A stretch of 64,000 nucleotides of DNA from Massilia sp. Leaf139 (lineage in GTDB: Bacteria > Pseudomonadota > Gammaproteobacteria > Burkholderiales > Burkholderiaceae_D), in contig NZ_LMOJ01000022.1 of assembly GCF_001424165.1 (NCBI RefSeq), positions 211,882 through 275,881 on the forward strand, in the 5' to 3' direction. The position numbers and the translations under genes are program-made. This document shows positions 24,262-32,402 of the stretch, in pieces. A model generated the notes under the pieces. That model did not search any database. It saw nothing but the letters and a program-made list of their open reading frames with translations, and was not told the DNA's origin. Positions within the stretch are counted from its first letter, which is position 1, and each line of letters starts with the position of its first letter.

Positions 24262-24888
24262 ATGACAACCAAACTGAGAAACGTCCACGCATTACTCATC
24301 ATCGGCGCGGCTCTGCTGTGGTCGGCTCACAGCCGCGCACAGACGACCGTACAAACGACCGCGCCTACAGCGGCCCAGCCCGCCGCGCAGCCGGTGCTGC
24401 AGGCCACGACCGTGCCCGACGCCAAGACCGCCTATAACACGGCGCGCGACATGGCCGCCGCCAATTACAAGGCGGCGCGGGCGCGCTGCGACACCGTCAC
24501 CGGCAACCCGCGCGAGGTCTGCGTGGCCGAAGCCAAGGCCGAGCGCGTGCGGGTCGAGGAAGAGGCGGGCGCCGCCTACAAGAATACTCTGAAGGCCTAC
24601 ACCCAGGCGCGCATGCGCATCGCCGACGCGAATTACGACCGCGACAAGGCGCGCTGCGGCGCGGTGACGGGCAACGACCGCGACGTGTGCATCAAGCAGG
24701 CCAAGGCGACGCTGATCGCCGCCCGGGCCGATGCCACGGCAGATCGCAAGATGATCGAAGCGCGCAGCAATGCGCGTGAAGACAAACTGACGGCGGAATA
24801 CCGGGTCGCACTCGAAAAGTGCGACGCGTTTGCCGGCGCGGCGAAAGACCAGTGCGTCGACGCCGCAAAAACCGCGTACGGCAAGTAA
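24262..24888 (+). CDS. Periplasmic protein with three C-x10-C repeats
   Basis: A 208-residue secreted protein (signal peptide cleaved near SRA-Q). The mature part is helical and Ala-rich, and contains three similar units, each with cysteines ten residues apart and a trailing AKA/AKT: RCDTVTGNPREVC, RCGAVTGNDRDVC and KCDAFAGAAKDQC. These probably form disulfide-stapled helical hairpins. An AAGGAG ribosome-binding site and a boxed promoter precede it. The gene is followed by a BON-domain gene 60 bp on. I recognise the repeat as recurring in Burkholderiales envelope proteins but know no function. Confidence 0.8.
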   Translation: MTTKLRNVHALLIIGAALLWSAHSRAQTTVQTTAPTAAQPAAQPVLQATTVPDAKTAYNTARDMAAANYKAARARCDTVTGNPREVCVAEAKAERVRVEEEAGAAYKNTLKAYTQARMRIADANYDRDKARCGAVTGNDRDVCIKQAKATLIAARADATADRKMIEARSNAREDKLTAEYRVALEKCDAFAGAAKDQCVDAAKTAYGK

Positions 24889-24948
24889 CGTACCGGACTC
24901 GCTCATTCGAGCACATTGACTTTGACCATCGATAGAAAGGGATACATC

Positions 24949-25263
24949 ATGAAAATCACCCAACGTCTCGCCACCGCCGTGTTCACCGGCGCACTCGCCT
25001 TCACCATGGTCGGCTGCGCTTCGGGCCCTCAGCGCGAAAGCGCCGGCGAATACGTCGACGACAGCGTCATCACCGCCAAGGTGAAGGCCGCCTTCGCTGC
25101 CGATCCAACCGTAAAAGCGACGGAAATCAATGTCGAGACCTTCAAGGGCGACGTCCAGCTGTCGGGCTTCGTGGCCCAGCCGGGCGATGCGCAGCGCGCA
25201 GTCGAAGTCGCGCGCGGCATCAAAGGTGTAACCTCGGTGAAGAACGACATCCGCGTGAAATAA
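24949..25263 (+). CDS. BON-domain lipoprotein
   Basis: A 104-residue protein with lipobox MVGC (Cys about 22) and one BON domain (YVDDSVITAKVKAAFAADP...INVETFKGDVQLSGFV...VTSVKNDIRVK). It is a paralogue of the BON protein encoded at 16811. An AAAGGGA ribosome-binding site supports the start at 24949. It is probably co-transcribed with the Cys-pair repeat gene upstream and acts in the envelope. Confidence 0.88.
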   Translation: MKITQRLATAVFTGALAFTMVGCASGPQRESAGEYVDDSVITAKVKAAFAADPTVKATEINVETFKGDVQLSGFVAQPGDAQRAVEVARGIKGVTSVKNDIRVK

Positions 25264-25309
25264 TCCCCGCCACCGGGCGGCGGTGCGGCAACCTACATTT
25301 GGCAAACAC

Positions 25310-26569
25310 ATGCAACTCGCCAGTCCTGGCTCTGCTTCCGCCGAGCCGAACAATTCCGCCGCCCCGGAGGCACAGCCGGTCATCGTCGACGACCTGACCG
25401 GCGCCGCCCAGCCGGAGCTCGCCTCCGGCGCGGGCGACATCACCCTGCAATCAGGCGCGCTGCGCCTGCCCATCCACGTCAATGCGCGCGGCCTGTCGCT
25501 GGGCATCCTGGCCACCGTCGCCTTCGTGTTCTCGTTGCAATGGGCGCAAAAATTCTTCGTGCCGCTTCTGCTCGGCATTTTCATCGCCTACACGCTCAGC
25601 CCCGTCGTGCGCTGGCTGGAGCGCATCCACATCAAGCGCGTCATCGGCGCCACCCTGGTCACGGCCATCCTGATCGGCGGACTCGGCGCCACCATGCTGC
25701 GCCTGCAGGACGAATTCTTCAACATCATCGACGAGCTGCCGACGCTCACCCAAAAGGTCACCAAGCTGATGACCAGCGCCATCAGCGGGCAGGGCTCGAC
25801 CATCGAGCAGATGCAGAAGGCCGCCGCCGAGATCGAGAAGGCCACGGCCAGCGTCGGCCAGAACAAGGACGCGCGCCTGATCCAGCGCCGCCCGACCCTG
25901 TCGCAGCCCTCGTCGCCGGCCTTCCGCATCACCGACTGGCTGCTGGCCGGCTCGGTGGGCCTGGCCGCCTTCATTACCCAGGCGACGATGGTGCTCTTCC
26001 TCGTCTTCTTCCTCCTGCTGGCGGGGGATACCTTCAAGCGCAAGCTGGTCAAGCTGACCGGGCCCTCGCTGACGCGCAAGAAGGTCACCGTGCACATCCT
26101 GGACGACATCAACACCTCGATCCAGAACTACATGTTCATGCTGCTGGTAACGAATATCCTGCTGGCGCTCCTGATGTGGGTCGCCCTGCGCGCGATTGGC
26201 CTCGAGAACGCCGGCGCCTGGGCCATCTTCGCTGGCGTCGCCCACATCATGCCGTACTTCGGGCCGCTCCTGATCACGGTCGCCACCGGCCTGGTGGCCT
26301 TTCTCCAGTTCGAATCGGTGCGCATGGTGATCCTGGTGGCGGGCGCCTCGATGGGCATCGCCACCCTGGTCGGCATGGTCGTCACGACCTGGATGACCGG
26401 CAAGATCGCCAAGATGAACCCGGCCGCGGTGTTTGTCAGCCTGCTGTTCTGGGGTTGGCTGTGGGGCATGTGGGGCTTGCTGCTGGGGGTGCCGGTGGTC
26501 GTCATTTTGAAGACCGTGGCGGAGCGGGTAGAGGGGATGGAAGTGATTGCGGAGTTGTTGGGAGAATAG
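25310..26569 (+). CDS. AI-2E family transporter (permease-like)
   Basis: A 419-residue inner-membrane protein of the AI-2E/PerM/YdiK family. After an N-terminal cytoplasmic tail of about 55 residues there are helices near 60-100, a soluble insert with EIEKATASVG, then the characteristic C-terminal bundle with FVFFLLLAGDTFKRKLVKL, AHIMPYFGPLLITV and LWGMWGLLLGVPVVVILK. Family members have been linked to autoinducer-2 export and Na+/H+ antiport; the substrate here is open. The ATG at 25310 was chosen over a GTG at 25283; neither has a strong ribosome-binding site. It follows the BON gene by 46 bp. Confidence 0.85.
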   Translation: MQLASPGSASAEPNNSAAPEAQPVIVDDLTGAAQPELASGAGDITLQSGALRLPIHVNARGLSLGILATVAFVFSLQWAQKFFVPLLLGIFIAYTLSPVVRWLERIHIKRVIGATLVTAILIGGLGATMLRLQDEFFNIIDELPTLTQKVTKLMTSAISGQGSTIEQMQKAAAEIEKATASVGQNKDARLIQRRPTLSQPSSPAFRITDWLLAGSVGLAAFITQATMVLFLVFFLLLAGDTFKRKLVKLTGPSLTRKKVTVHILDDINTSIQNYMFMLLVTNILLALLMWVALRAIGLENAGAWAIFAGVAHIMPYFGPLLITVATGLVAFLQFESVRMVILVAGASMGIATLVGMVVTTWMTGKIAKMNPAAVFVSLLFWGWLWGMWGLLLGVPVVVILKTVAERVEGMEVIAELLGE

Positions 26570-26590
26570 TCGTCGGGTGTTCAAGGGCAG

Positions 26591-26618
26591 GTAACGCGTG
26601 GGCATGCCCACGCGTTAC
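26591..26618. repeat. Perfect 28-bp REP-like palindrome
   Basis: GTAACGCGTGGGCA / TGCCCACGCGTTAC, a perfect palindrome of the same ACGCGTGGGCA type as the pair at 16189-16322. It lies in the gap between convergent AI-2E and YihY genes. Confidence 0.75.
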
Positions 26619-26640
26619 CGATTAACATCGACGACGTAAA

Positions 26641-26680
26641 AAACGGCGCGGACTCTTTCGAATCCGCGCCGTTTCTTTTT
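26641..26680. terminator. Bidirectional terminator between AI-2E and YihY genes
   Basis: A 12-bp stem (AAACGGCGCGGA at 26641-26652 and TCCGCGCCGTTT at 26663-26674) with T-rich sequence after it on the plus strand and A-rich sequence before it, so it works both ways between convergent genes. Confidence 0.85.
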
Positions 26681-26695
26681 CATCATCCCGCTGAA

Positions 26696-27610
26696 TCACG
26701 CCATCCGCTTGACGTTCTTCGCCCCCGTCTCATGCCCCGGCTTGTGCCGCAAGCTCCCCAGCTGCAGCGCATACTGGCGGGCGAACTCGGCGCCGAGGAA
26801 GAAGATCTGGGCCGAGTAATACACCCACAGCAGCAGGGCGATCAGCGATCCGGCCGCGCCGAAGCTGCTGGCGGCGCCGCTGTTGCCGATGTATAGGCCG
26901 ATGAGGAATTTACCCAGGGTGAACATGGCCGCGGTGCCGAGGGCGCCGATGGTCACGTCGTGCCAGGACAGCTTGATGCGCGGCAGCAGCTTGTAGATCG
27001 TGCCGAACATCGTCGCGATGACCAGGAAACCGATGCACGAAGACACCCAGCCCAGGATCACGGCCGAGTCTTTCCACATACCGCCGAGATAGTTCTCGAC
27101 CACGGCCATTGCCGCGCTGATCACCAGCGACACCAGCAGCAGGAAACCCAGCACCAGGATCAGGCCGAAGGAAAGCACGCGCGTGCGCACGATGTCCCAC
27201 CAGCCCGCATCTTTCGGCGCCGGCACGTCCCAGATCTCGTCGAGACTGTCCTTCAGCTCGGCGAACACGCTGGTGGCGCCGATCAGCAGCAGCACGGTGG
27301 CGATGATGGTGGCGATGCGGCCGCTTTCCTTGTCCTGGGCACCCGCCAGAATGGCCTGGATCGTCTCCGCCCCTTCCTTGCCGACCAGGCCGCGCAGTTC
27401 ATTGAGCAATTGCCCTTGGGCTGCTTCCGCGCCGTAGAAGAAGCCGGCGACGGCGATGACCAGCACCAGGATCGGCGCCATCGAGAACAGCGTATAAAAG
27501 GCGAGGGCGGCGCCCTTGCTGGCGGCACGGTGTGCCAGCCATTCCGTGACCGCGCACTTCATGATGTGGACAATCTGGCGCGAATACGGGAACCACTGTT
27601 TTTTATCCAT
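26696..27610 (-). CDS. YihY/BrkB family inner-membrane protein
   Basis: A 304-residue protein with about six membrane helices. The family stretches GAALAFYTLFSMAPILVLVIAVAGFFYG, DEIWDVPAP and GAAGSLIALLLWVYYSAQIFFLGAEFA are all present. Often named after virulence factor BrkB or mis-annotated as ribonuclease BN; the role is unknown and probably in envelope or transport. A GGAGG ribosome-binding site sets the start at 27610. It is convergent with the AI-2E gene. Confidence 0.88.
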   Translation of the reverse strand: MDKKQWFPYSRQIVHIMKCAVTEWLAHRAASKGAALAFYTLFSMAPILVLVIAVAGFFYGAEAAQGQLLNELRGLVGKEGAETIQAILAGAQDKESGRIATIIATVLLLIGATSVFAELKDSLDEIWDVPAPKDAGWWDIVRTRVLSFGLILVLGFLLLVSLVISAAMAVVENYLGGMWKDSAVILGWVSSCIGFLVIATMFGTIYKLLPRIKLSWHDVTIGALGTAAMFTLGKFLIGLYIGNSGAASSFGAAGSLIALLLWVYYSAQIFFLGAEFARQYALQLGSLRHKPGHETGAKNVKRMA

Positions 27611-27627
27611 ACCGATCCTCCAGATAA

Positions 27628-27650
27628 AGAAAAAGGGGCACCAGGCCCCT
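27628..27650 (-). terminator. Terminator of OmpA-like gene
   Basis: A 6-bp stem (AGGGGC / GCCCCT) with a run of five T residues on the minus strand. It lies about 120 bp after the stop of the gene at 27769. A further perfect 10-bp hairpin without a T tract (CCGCTGCGCT / AGCGCAGCGG, 27731-27754) lies between. Confidence 0.65.
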
Positions 27651-27768
27651 CCGATGCGATCGCGCCGTCGGGAGTTTCCCGAGCAACGCGGCATTCAGCA
27701 TGAGCGAAGTACCCCTTCGAGTTCCAGACACCGCTGCGCTGCGAAGCGCAGCGGTGACCGGATCCAGA

Positions 27769-28797
27769 TTACTGGACGCGCTTTTCGATCGTGATCTGCT
27801 CGACCTCGACGCGGCGGTTCGGTTCCAGGCACTGGATCAGAGCGGCGCGGTTCTTCTCGGTGCAGTTCACGACCGGGTTGGCTTCGCCCTTGCCGTAGGC
27901 TTTCAGGCGGCCGCCGTCGACACCCTTGCTGACCAGGTATTCACGCACAGCATCGGCGCGGCGCTGCGACAGCTTCAGGTTGTACTTGTCCGAACCCAGG
28001 CGGTCGGTGTAGCCGGTGATGTCGACGTCGGTGATGCTCGGGTCGGCTTGCAGGGCTGCTGCGATCTCGTCGAGGCGCGGTGCCGGCATGACCAGCGTGG
28101 CCTTGTCGAATTCGAACATCTTGGTCGCCGACAGGGTGACCTTCTCGAAGCGTGCCGGTGGCGGCGCGACCGGTGCCGGTGCCGGCGCAGGCGCCGGTGC
28201 CTCGACGACCGGTGCCGGTGCCGGTGCTGGCGCGGCTGCCACTGGCGGCGGGTTGAACGCGTAGTTCAGGCCGACGGTGACGTACTTGTTGTTGCTGCGG
28301 CTGAAGCCGTACAGCTCGTCGTGGCGCAGGAAGCCGCGTACCGAGCGGATGTCCGCCTGCAGCGACAGCTGCGGGGTCAGGCTGGCCTGGACGCCGACGC
28401 CTGCGGTCAGGTAAGGGGAGTTCTTGCTCACGCGGCGGATCGTGTTTTCGACCTTGTCACGCTCGACACCTGCGCCAACCAGCACGAATGGACGGACTTT
28501 CGAGCGCGACAGCATCAGCAGCGCATCGGCACCGACGACGGTCTGACGGTAACGGGCGGCACCTTCTTCGGTACGCACGTGGGTGGCGCCAAACTGGATG
28601 TCCAGGTGTTGATTGACGGCCTTACCGAATTTCAGACCACCGCCCCAATCGCGATCGTCCACGCCGAAGTCCGCGTCAGGCTTCACGCCGACGACGCTTG
28701 GCTGAATGTACCAGGACGGGTTGATTTCTTGAGCCAGCGTGGAGCCGGCGGCGCAGAACATGGCGGCGGCCAGGGCGATCTTCTTCGTATTGTTCAC
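27769..28797 (-). CDS. OmpA-family outer-membrane protein (beta-barrel plus peptidoglycan-binding domain)
   Basis: A 342-residue OmpA-like protein. The GTG start at 28797 (VNNTKKIALAAAMF) is preferred: GGGAG lies 6 nt before it and a clean 22-residue signal peptide follows. Residues about 24-180 form a beta barrel. A Pro/Ala-rich hinge (about 183-210) and an OmpA C-terminal domain follow, with FDKATLVMPAPRLDEI, GYTDRLGSDKYNLKLSQRRADAV and PNRRVEVE. A Cys pair near the C-terminus (VVNCTEKNRAALIQC) is typical of this subgroup. It should link the outer membrane to peptidoglycan. Confidence 0.9.
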   Translation of the reverse strand: MNNTKKIALAAAMFCAAGSTLAQEINPSWYIQPSVVGVKPDADFGVDDRDWGGGLKFGKAVNQHLDIQFGATHVRTEEGAARYRQTVVGADALLMLSRSKVRPFVLVGAGVERDKVENTIRRVSKNSPYLTAGVGVQASLTPQLSLQADIRSVRGFLRHDELYGFSRSNNKYVTVGLNYAFNPPPVAAAPAPAPAPVVEAPAPAPAPAPVAPPPARFEKVTLSATKMFEFDKATLVMPAPRLDEIAAALQADPSITDVDITGYTDRLGSDKYNLKLSQRRADAVREYLVSKGVDGGRLKAYGKGEANPVVNCTEKNRAALIQCLEPNRRVEVEQITIEKRVQ

Positions 28798-28890
28798 AGG
28801 AAACTCCCATAAGTTGAAAAGGTAGGGTGACATCGCGTGCTTTGCAGTGATGTTGGAGTGAAGAATACGAGGGCGGGTTCCCGAGGGTCG

Positions 28891-28904
28891 GTGCGCTAGC
28901 GCAC
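28891..28904 (-). promoter_or_regulatory. GTNCG-N4-CGNAC box for the OmpA-like gene
   Basis: Perfect palindrome GTGCG-CTAG-CGCAC, then 23 nt to TATTCT on the minus strand (28867-28862). Shares GACCC and CTCGTATTCTT with the promoter of the gene at 24074. Transcription would start about 58 nt before the GTG start. Confidence 0.7.
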
Positions 28905-29126
28905 CTACTAATACTGATGAGTGACGGATTTACAACGTTATAAAGGAGCTAATTTTATGCCGACTATATAAAGGGGTGAGAAATGGAGAGATTTCTGGGC
29001 ATAATTATTCTTAAATAAAGTTTGTTAAAAATCGTTGTATTTAAACGACAACTGACGAGTTTGCAACGGAATCATGACTTACCCCAAGGATATGTTTAAC
29101 AAAATGCTTCGAGGAATTTTGCCAAT
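28905..29126. other. AT-rich intergenic stretch without a recognisable gene
   Basis: Part of a 469-bp gap between divergent genes, clearly richer in A and T than the rest of the window (for example around 28960-29050). Only tiny reading frames of 5-11 codons are present. I see no repeat, RNA fold or mobile element in it; it probably carries upstream control sequence for one or both flanking genes. Confidence 0.5.
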
Positions 29127-29140
29127 GTGGGCTGGCGCAC
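29127..29140 (+). promoter_or_regulatory. Degenerate GTNCG-N4-CGNAC box for the winged-helix gene
   Basis: GTGGG-CTGG-CGCAC-AGACC (left half one base off), then exactly 22 nt to CAATCT (29163-29168), a weak -10. About 125 nt upstream of the ATG at 29267. Confidence 0.4.
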
Positions 29141-29266
29141 AGACCGGCCGTGCTGACGCAGGCAATCTTGAGGTCAGTTAAGCGGAACCCGAGGTGTTGT
29201 CAGAGTGTCAGACCACACACAGCGACCCGGACCTCCCAGTCTCTCTCTTTATTGGAGTACACCAAC

Positions 29267-29872
29267 ATGCATGCAACGACTCATCACAACGCGGTGCAAA
29301 GCGACATTGGCGCTACGCACACTTCCAGCAATTCAGCGCTGATCGAACGCGTCCCGCCGCAGCCAACCGAACGTGCGCCCATTTCGCTGGCGCCGATCGA
29401 GCGCGTGCGGTCGACTTCTGCCACGCAGCGTCGGATCGAGAACATGCAAAAGCTGATCAACGAATTGTCGACCCACGAGATGCTGGCCGACGAAATCGCC
29501 TGGTTCCTGAAGTTTTCGCCATCGGGCGCCCGCAAGTACATCCGCGACCTGCGCGAAGCCGGCGTCATCGAACTGGCACGCTACATCGAAGGCACCGCCA
29601 CCTACCTGGGCAAGGCCGTCTACCAGATCTGCCCTGATCAAGAGCGCGTGAAGGCATTCCTCGCCGCCATCTGCCAGCCGAAGCGCGAAGGCGTTGCCCC
29701 GCGCAAGGAACGTCCAGGCCTGCGCGAGCAGAGCATGGCCGGCAGCGGCCGCCACTTCCACATCCTGGCCGACGACACCCACTACGCCATCCGCGTGAAT
29801 CGCAGCCCGGTCACCCGCGATCCGCTGGTCGCCGCCCTGTTCGGCCCGGCGCCTAGCCAGATCGGCAAGTAA
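29267..29872 (+). CDS. Winged helix-turn-helix domain protein, unknown function
   Basis: A 201-residue protein. Residues about 55-120 form a helix-turn-helix of the winged type (RIENMQKLINELSTHEMLADEIAWFLKFSPSGARKYIRDLREAGVIELARYIEGTATYLG). The N-terminal 50 residues are low-complexity, and the C-terminal 70 are unassigned. A TTGGAGT ribosome-binding site sets the start at 29267. Proteins of this layout recur in Oxalobacteraceae; I know no target. It is probably a DNA-binding regulator of the stress block or an autonomous gene. Confidence 0.75.
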   Translation: MHATTHHNAVQSDIGATHTSSNSALIERVPPQPTERAPISLAPIERVRSTSATQRRIENMQKLINELSTHEMLADEIAWFLKFSPSGARKYIRDLREAGVIELARYIEGTATYLGKAVYQICPDQERVKAFLAAICQPKREGVAPRKERPGLREQSMAGSGRHFHILADDTHYAIRVNRSPVTRDPLVAALFGPAPSQIGK

Positions 29873-29950
29873 TGAGCCTCTGACGGAGAGGCGCGCCGGT
29901 GGAGACCCGACGCGCTTTTCCGTAATCGACGATCGCTGTCGTCATGCATT

Positions 29951-29975
29951 CGCCGCGCATTGCGCGGCGTTTGTC
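29951..29975 (+). terminator. Terminator of the winged-helix gene
   Basis: A 9-bp stem (CGCCGCGCA / TGCGCGGCG) with a very short loop and TTTGTCGTTT after it. It lies about 80 bp after the stop. Confidence 0.7.
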
Positions 29976-30117
29976 GTTTACGTCCCTTGCGCCCGTCGCC
30001 TGAGGAAAGGGGCAACATTGAAAACCCGGCAACAGGCCCCACCTGCGGGCGAAACGGCGCGACTACCCCATCCTCCGCCGCATCCGCCGTATCCGATCAA
30101 TCTGCCAAGGAGTCCCC

Positions 30118-30867
30118 ATGCTGCCAACCGCCGAATCACTCGAAGGCCAAGCCGTCCCGCAAGTCACGTTCAAGGCCCGCGTCGACAACGTGTGGCGCGA
30201 CCTCAGTACCGACGAGCTGTTCAAGGGCAAGACCGTGGTCGCGTTCTCGCTGCCGGGCGCCTACACCCCCACCTGCTCCTCGACCCACCTGCCACGCTTC
30301 AACGAACTGGCGCCGGTGTTTCGCGACAACGGCATCGACGACATCCTCTGCTTTTCCGTTAACGACGCCTTCGTGATGAACGAATGGAAGCAGGGCCAGG
30401 AAGCGGACGACATCCACTTCGTCCCGGACGGCAATGGCGACTTCGCGCGCGGCATGGGCATGCTGGTCGACAAGCGCTCGCTCGGCTTCGGCATGCGCTC
30501 CTGGCGCTATTCGATGCTGGTGCGCGACGGCATCATCGAAAAGGTCTTCATCGAGGACGAGGGCGACGATGACGACGATCCGTTCAAGGTGTCCGACGCC
30601 GACACCATGCTGCGCCATATCAATCCGGAAGCGCGCGCGCCCGAGCCCATCGTGATGTTTTCGCGGCCGGGCTGTCCTTTCTGCGCGCGCGCCAAGGCGG
30701 CGCTGAAGGAACGCCGTCTGCGCTATACCGATATTTCGCAGGATCAGAAGATCAATACCAGCGTGCTGCGCGCGGTCAGCGGGCGCATGACCTGGCCCCA
30801 GGTGTTCATCGGCGGGCGCCTGATCGGCGGCGCCGACGAGCTGGACGCGCACCTGGCGGGCGCGTGA
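30118..30867 (+). CDS. Hybrid peroxiredoxin-glutaredoxin (PGdx)
   Basis: A 249-residue fusion. Residues about 1-165 are a Prx5-type peroxiredoxin with the peroxidatic motif PGAYTPTCSS. Residues about 172-249 are a glutaredoxin with the active site CPFC, TWPQVFIGG and GGADEL. The glutaredoxin domain recycles the peroxiredoxin with glutathione, so the protein reduces peroxides without a separate partner. The acidic linker (EDEGDDDDDP) lies between. The fusion is known from Haemophilus and many proteobacteria. No oxyR-like gene is adjacent. MtfA follows 28 bp later. Confidence 0.92.
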   Translation: MLPTAESLEGQAVPQVTFKARVDNVWRDLSTDELFKGKTVVAFSLPGAYTPTCSSTHLPRFNELAPVFRDNGIDDILCFSVNDAFVMNEWKQGQEADDIHFVPDGNGDFARGMGMLVDKRSLGFGMRSWRYSMLVRDGIIEKVFIEDEGDDDDDPFKVSDADTMLRHINPEARAPEPIVMFSRPGCPFCARAKAALKERRLRYTDISQDQKINTSVLRAVSGRMTWPQVFIGGRLIGGADELDAHLAGA

Positions 30868-30895
30868 ACCGGCATCTTCATACGGGAGCGGTGTG

Positions 30896-31765
30896 ATGGA
30901 GGCATTGTTGACCGTCTCAGGCCTGGTGGCCGCGGGCCTGCTGGCCTGGGGTGTGCCACGCTGGCGTCTGCACCGCGCCCTGGCGCGTCCGCTGGCCGCC
31001 GCCGAGCTCGCGATCCTGGAACGCAACGTGACCCAGTACCGGGCGATGGAGCCGCCCCAGCGCGCCCGGCTCGAGCATCTGGTGCGGCGCTTCCTGCACG
31101 AGAAGACCTTCGTCGGCTGCGCGGGGCTGGAAATCACCGACGAGATGCGCATGACGATCGCCGGCCAGGCCTGCCTGCTGTTGATGGGCACGCGCGGCGA
31201 CGCCGTGTATCCGACCCTGAACGCGGTGCTGGTCTACCCCGGCGCCTTCCTGGTGCCGCGGCGCCAGGTGGACGAGGCGGGCGTGGTCACCGAGGAGCGC
31301 CAGGATCTGCTGGGCGAATCCTGGGGCGACGGCCGCGTGATCCTGTCCTGGGATCATGTGCGCCGCGCCGGCATGACCGATGCGCCTTCGCATAACGTCG
31401 TATTGCATGAATTCGCGCACCAGCTCGACAGCGAATCGGGCAGCACCAACGGCGCGCCCTACCTGGGCAGCCAGGAGCGCTACCGCAGCTGGTCGGAAGT
31501 GCTCTCGCGCGACTTCGCCGCCCTGCGCCACGACGCCTGGTTCGGTCACGAGGGCGTGCTCGACCATTATGGCGCGACCAATCCGGCCGAGTTCTTCGCG
31601 GTGGCCACCGAGGCCTATTTCGAGCAGCCGCATCGCCTGGCCGCGCGCCATCCGGCGCTGTACGAGGAATTCCTGAAGTATTACCGGGTCGATCCGCGCG
31701 CCTGGCAGGCGGCGCCGGCGCCGGAGCCGGAATTCGTCGGCGTCTCCTATGGCCAGTGGCAATAG
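30896..31765 (+). CDS. mtfA: MtfA-type zinc peptidase
   Basis: A 289-residue protein of the MtfA family. One N-terminal hydrophobic segment (about 3-20) precedes the domain. The zinc signature HEFAHQLD (about 174-181) and the downstream NPAEFFAVATEAYFEQP with its third metal ligand (Glu) are clear. In E. coli MtfA (YeeI) binds the glucose PTS repressor Mlc and has peptidase activity; whether that holds here is unknown. The ATG at 30896 is preferred to the GTG at 30893 because the GGAG ribosome-binding site is 7 nt away. Confidence 0.88.
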   Translation: MEALLTVSGLVAAGLLAWGVPRWRLHRALARPLAAAELAILERNVTQYRAMEPPQRARLEHLVRRFLHEKTFVGCAGLEITDEMRMTIAGQACLLLMGTRGDAVYPTLNAVLVYPGAFLVPRRQVDEAGVVTEERQDLLGESWGDGRVILSWDHVRRAGMTDAPSHNVVLHEFAHQLDSESGSTNGAPYLGSQERYRSWSEVLSRDFAALRHDAWFGHEGVLDHYGATNPAEFFAVATEAYFEQPHRLAARHPALYEEFLKYYRVDPRAWQAAPAPEPEFVGVSYGQWQ

Positions 31766-31770
31766 GCTGC

Positions 31771-31784
31771 GTGCGTTTGCGTAC
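31771..31784 (+). promoter_or_regulatory. GTNCG-N4-CGNAC box for the general stress gene
   Basis: GTGCG-TTTG-CGTAC-AGA, then 22 nt to CATGCT (31807-31812). It lies immediately after the mtfA stop; transcription would start about 23 nt before the ATG at 31842. Confidence 0.55.
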
Positions 31785-31841
31785 AGAGGATGCAGCCCAG
31801 CAGGAGCATGCTTTGGGTAACCAACAATGCAGGAGACCTTC

Positions 31842-32396
31842 ATGTCCATCATCATCGCAGGGCATTTTCAAACCCAGGACGAAGCCGACGCCGCCTCCCA
31901 GGCGCTGGCCCAGGCCGGCTTCAGCCGCGAACGCCTCAGCACTTTCTACCTGAGCCAGGCCGGCCAGCACGACATCACGCCGATCGGCGGCGACAACCAG
32001 CTCTCGCCGGGCGCCAAGGAAACGCCGGCCGGCGTGGTGCAGGGCCACCTGACGGGCGGCGCGGTCGGCGCCATCGTCGGCGCCGCCACCGCACCGGTGA
32101 CCGGCCCGGCGGGCCCGATCGTCGGCGGCCTGGTCGGGGCGCACGTGGGTTCGCTGTTCAGCTTCAGCAAGATGAAGGAGGCGGGCGAGGGCGAAGAGGG
32201 CGGCCGCGCACCGGTCGAGCAGCGCAAGGCCGGCATGCTGGTGGCCGTCGCGTTCGACGAGGCCGGCGACGAGTCCCGCGCCGTGGACGTGTTCCGCCGC
32301 CTGGGCGCCGTTCAGATCGAACGTGCGCGCGGGAATATCGCCAACGGCGATTGGGCCGATTTCGACGCCTCGCAGCCGCCCGATATCATCCATTAA
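31842..32396 (+). CDS. General-stress-type protein with glycine zipper
   Basis: A 184-residue protein. Residues 1-35 resemble the start of YflT/general stress 17M-like proteins (AGHFQTQDEADAASQALAQAGF). A hydrophobic Gly-rich stretch (about 66-108, GGAVGAIVGAATAPVTGPAGPIVGGLVGAHVG) and a C-terminal ferredoxin-like fold (MLVAVAFDEAGDESRAVDVFRRLGA) follow. It is probably membrane-associated. AGGAG lies 6 nt before the start. It has its own box promoter and closes the stress block. Confidence 0.78.
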   Translation: MSIIIAGHFQTQDEADAASQALAQAGFSRERLSTFYLSQAGQHDITPIGGDNQLSPGAKETPAGVVQGHLTGGAVGAIVGAATAPVTGPAGPIVGGLVGAHVGSLFSFSKMKEAGEGEEGGRAPVEQRKAGMLVAVAFDEAGDESRAVDVFRRLGAVQIERARGNIANGDWADFDASQPPDIIH

Positions 32397-32402
32397 GCGG
32401 TT

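Noticed and set aside
28905-29126. AT-rich stretch considered as an insertion or origin-like region
   Set aside because: No inverted repeats, transposase remnants, DnaA-box clusters or open frames could be found; it is best read as upstream control sequence.
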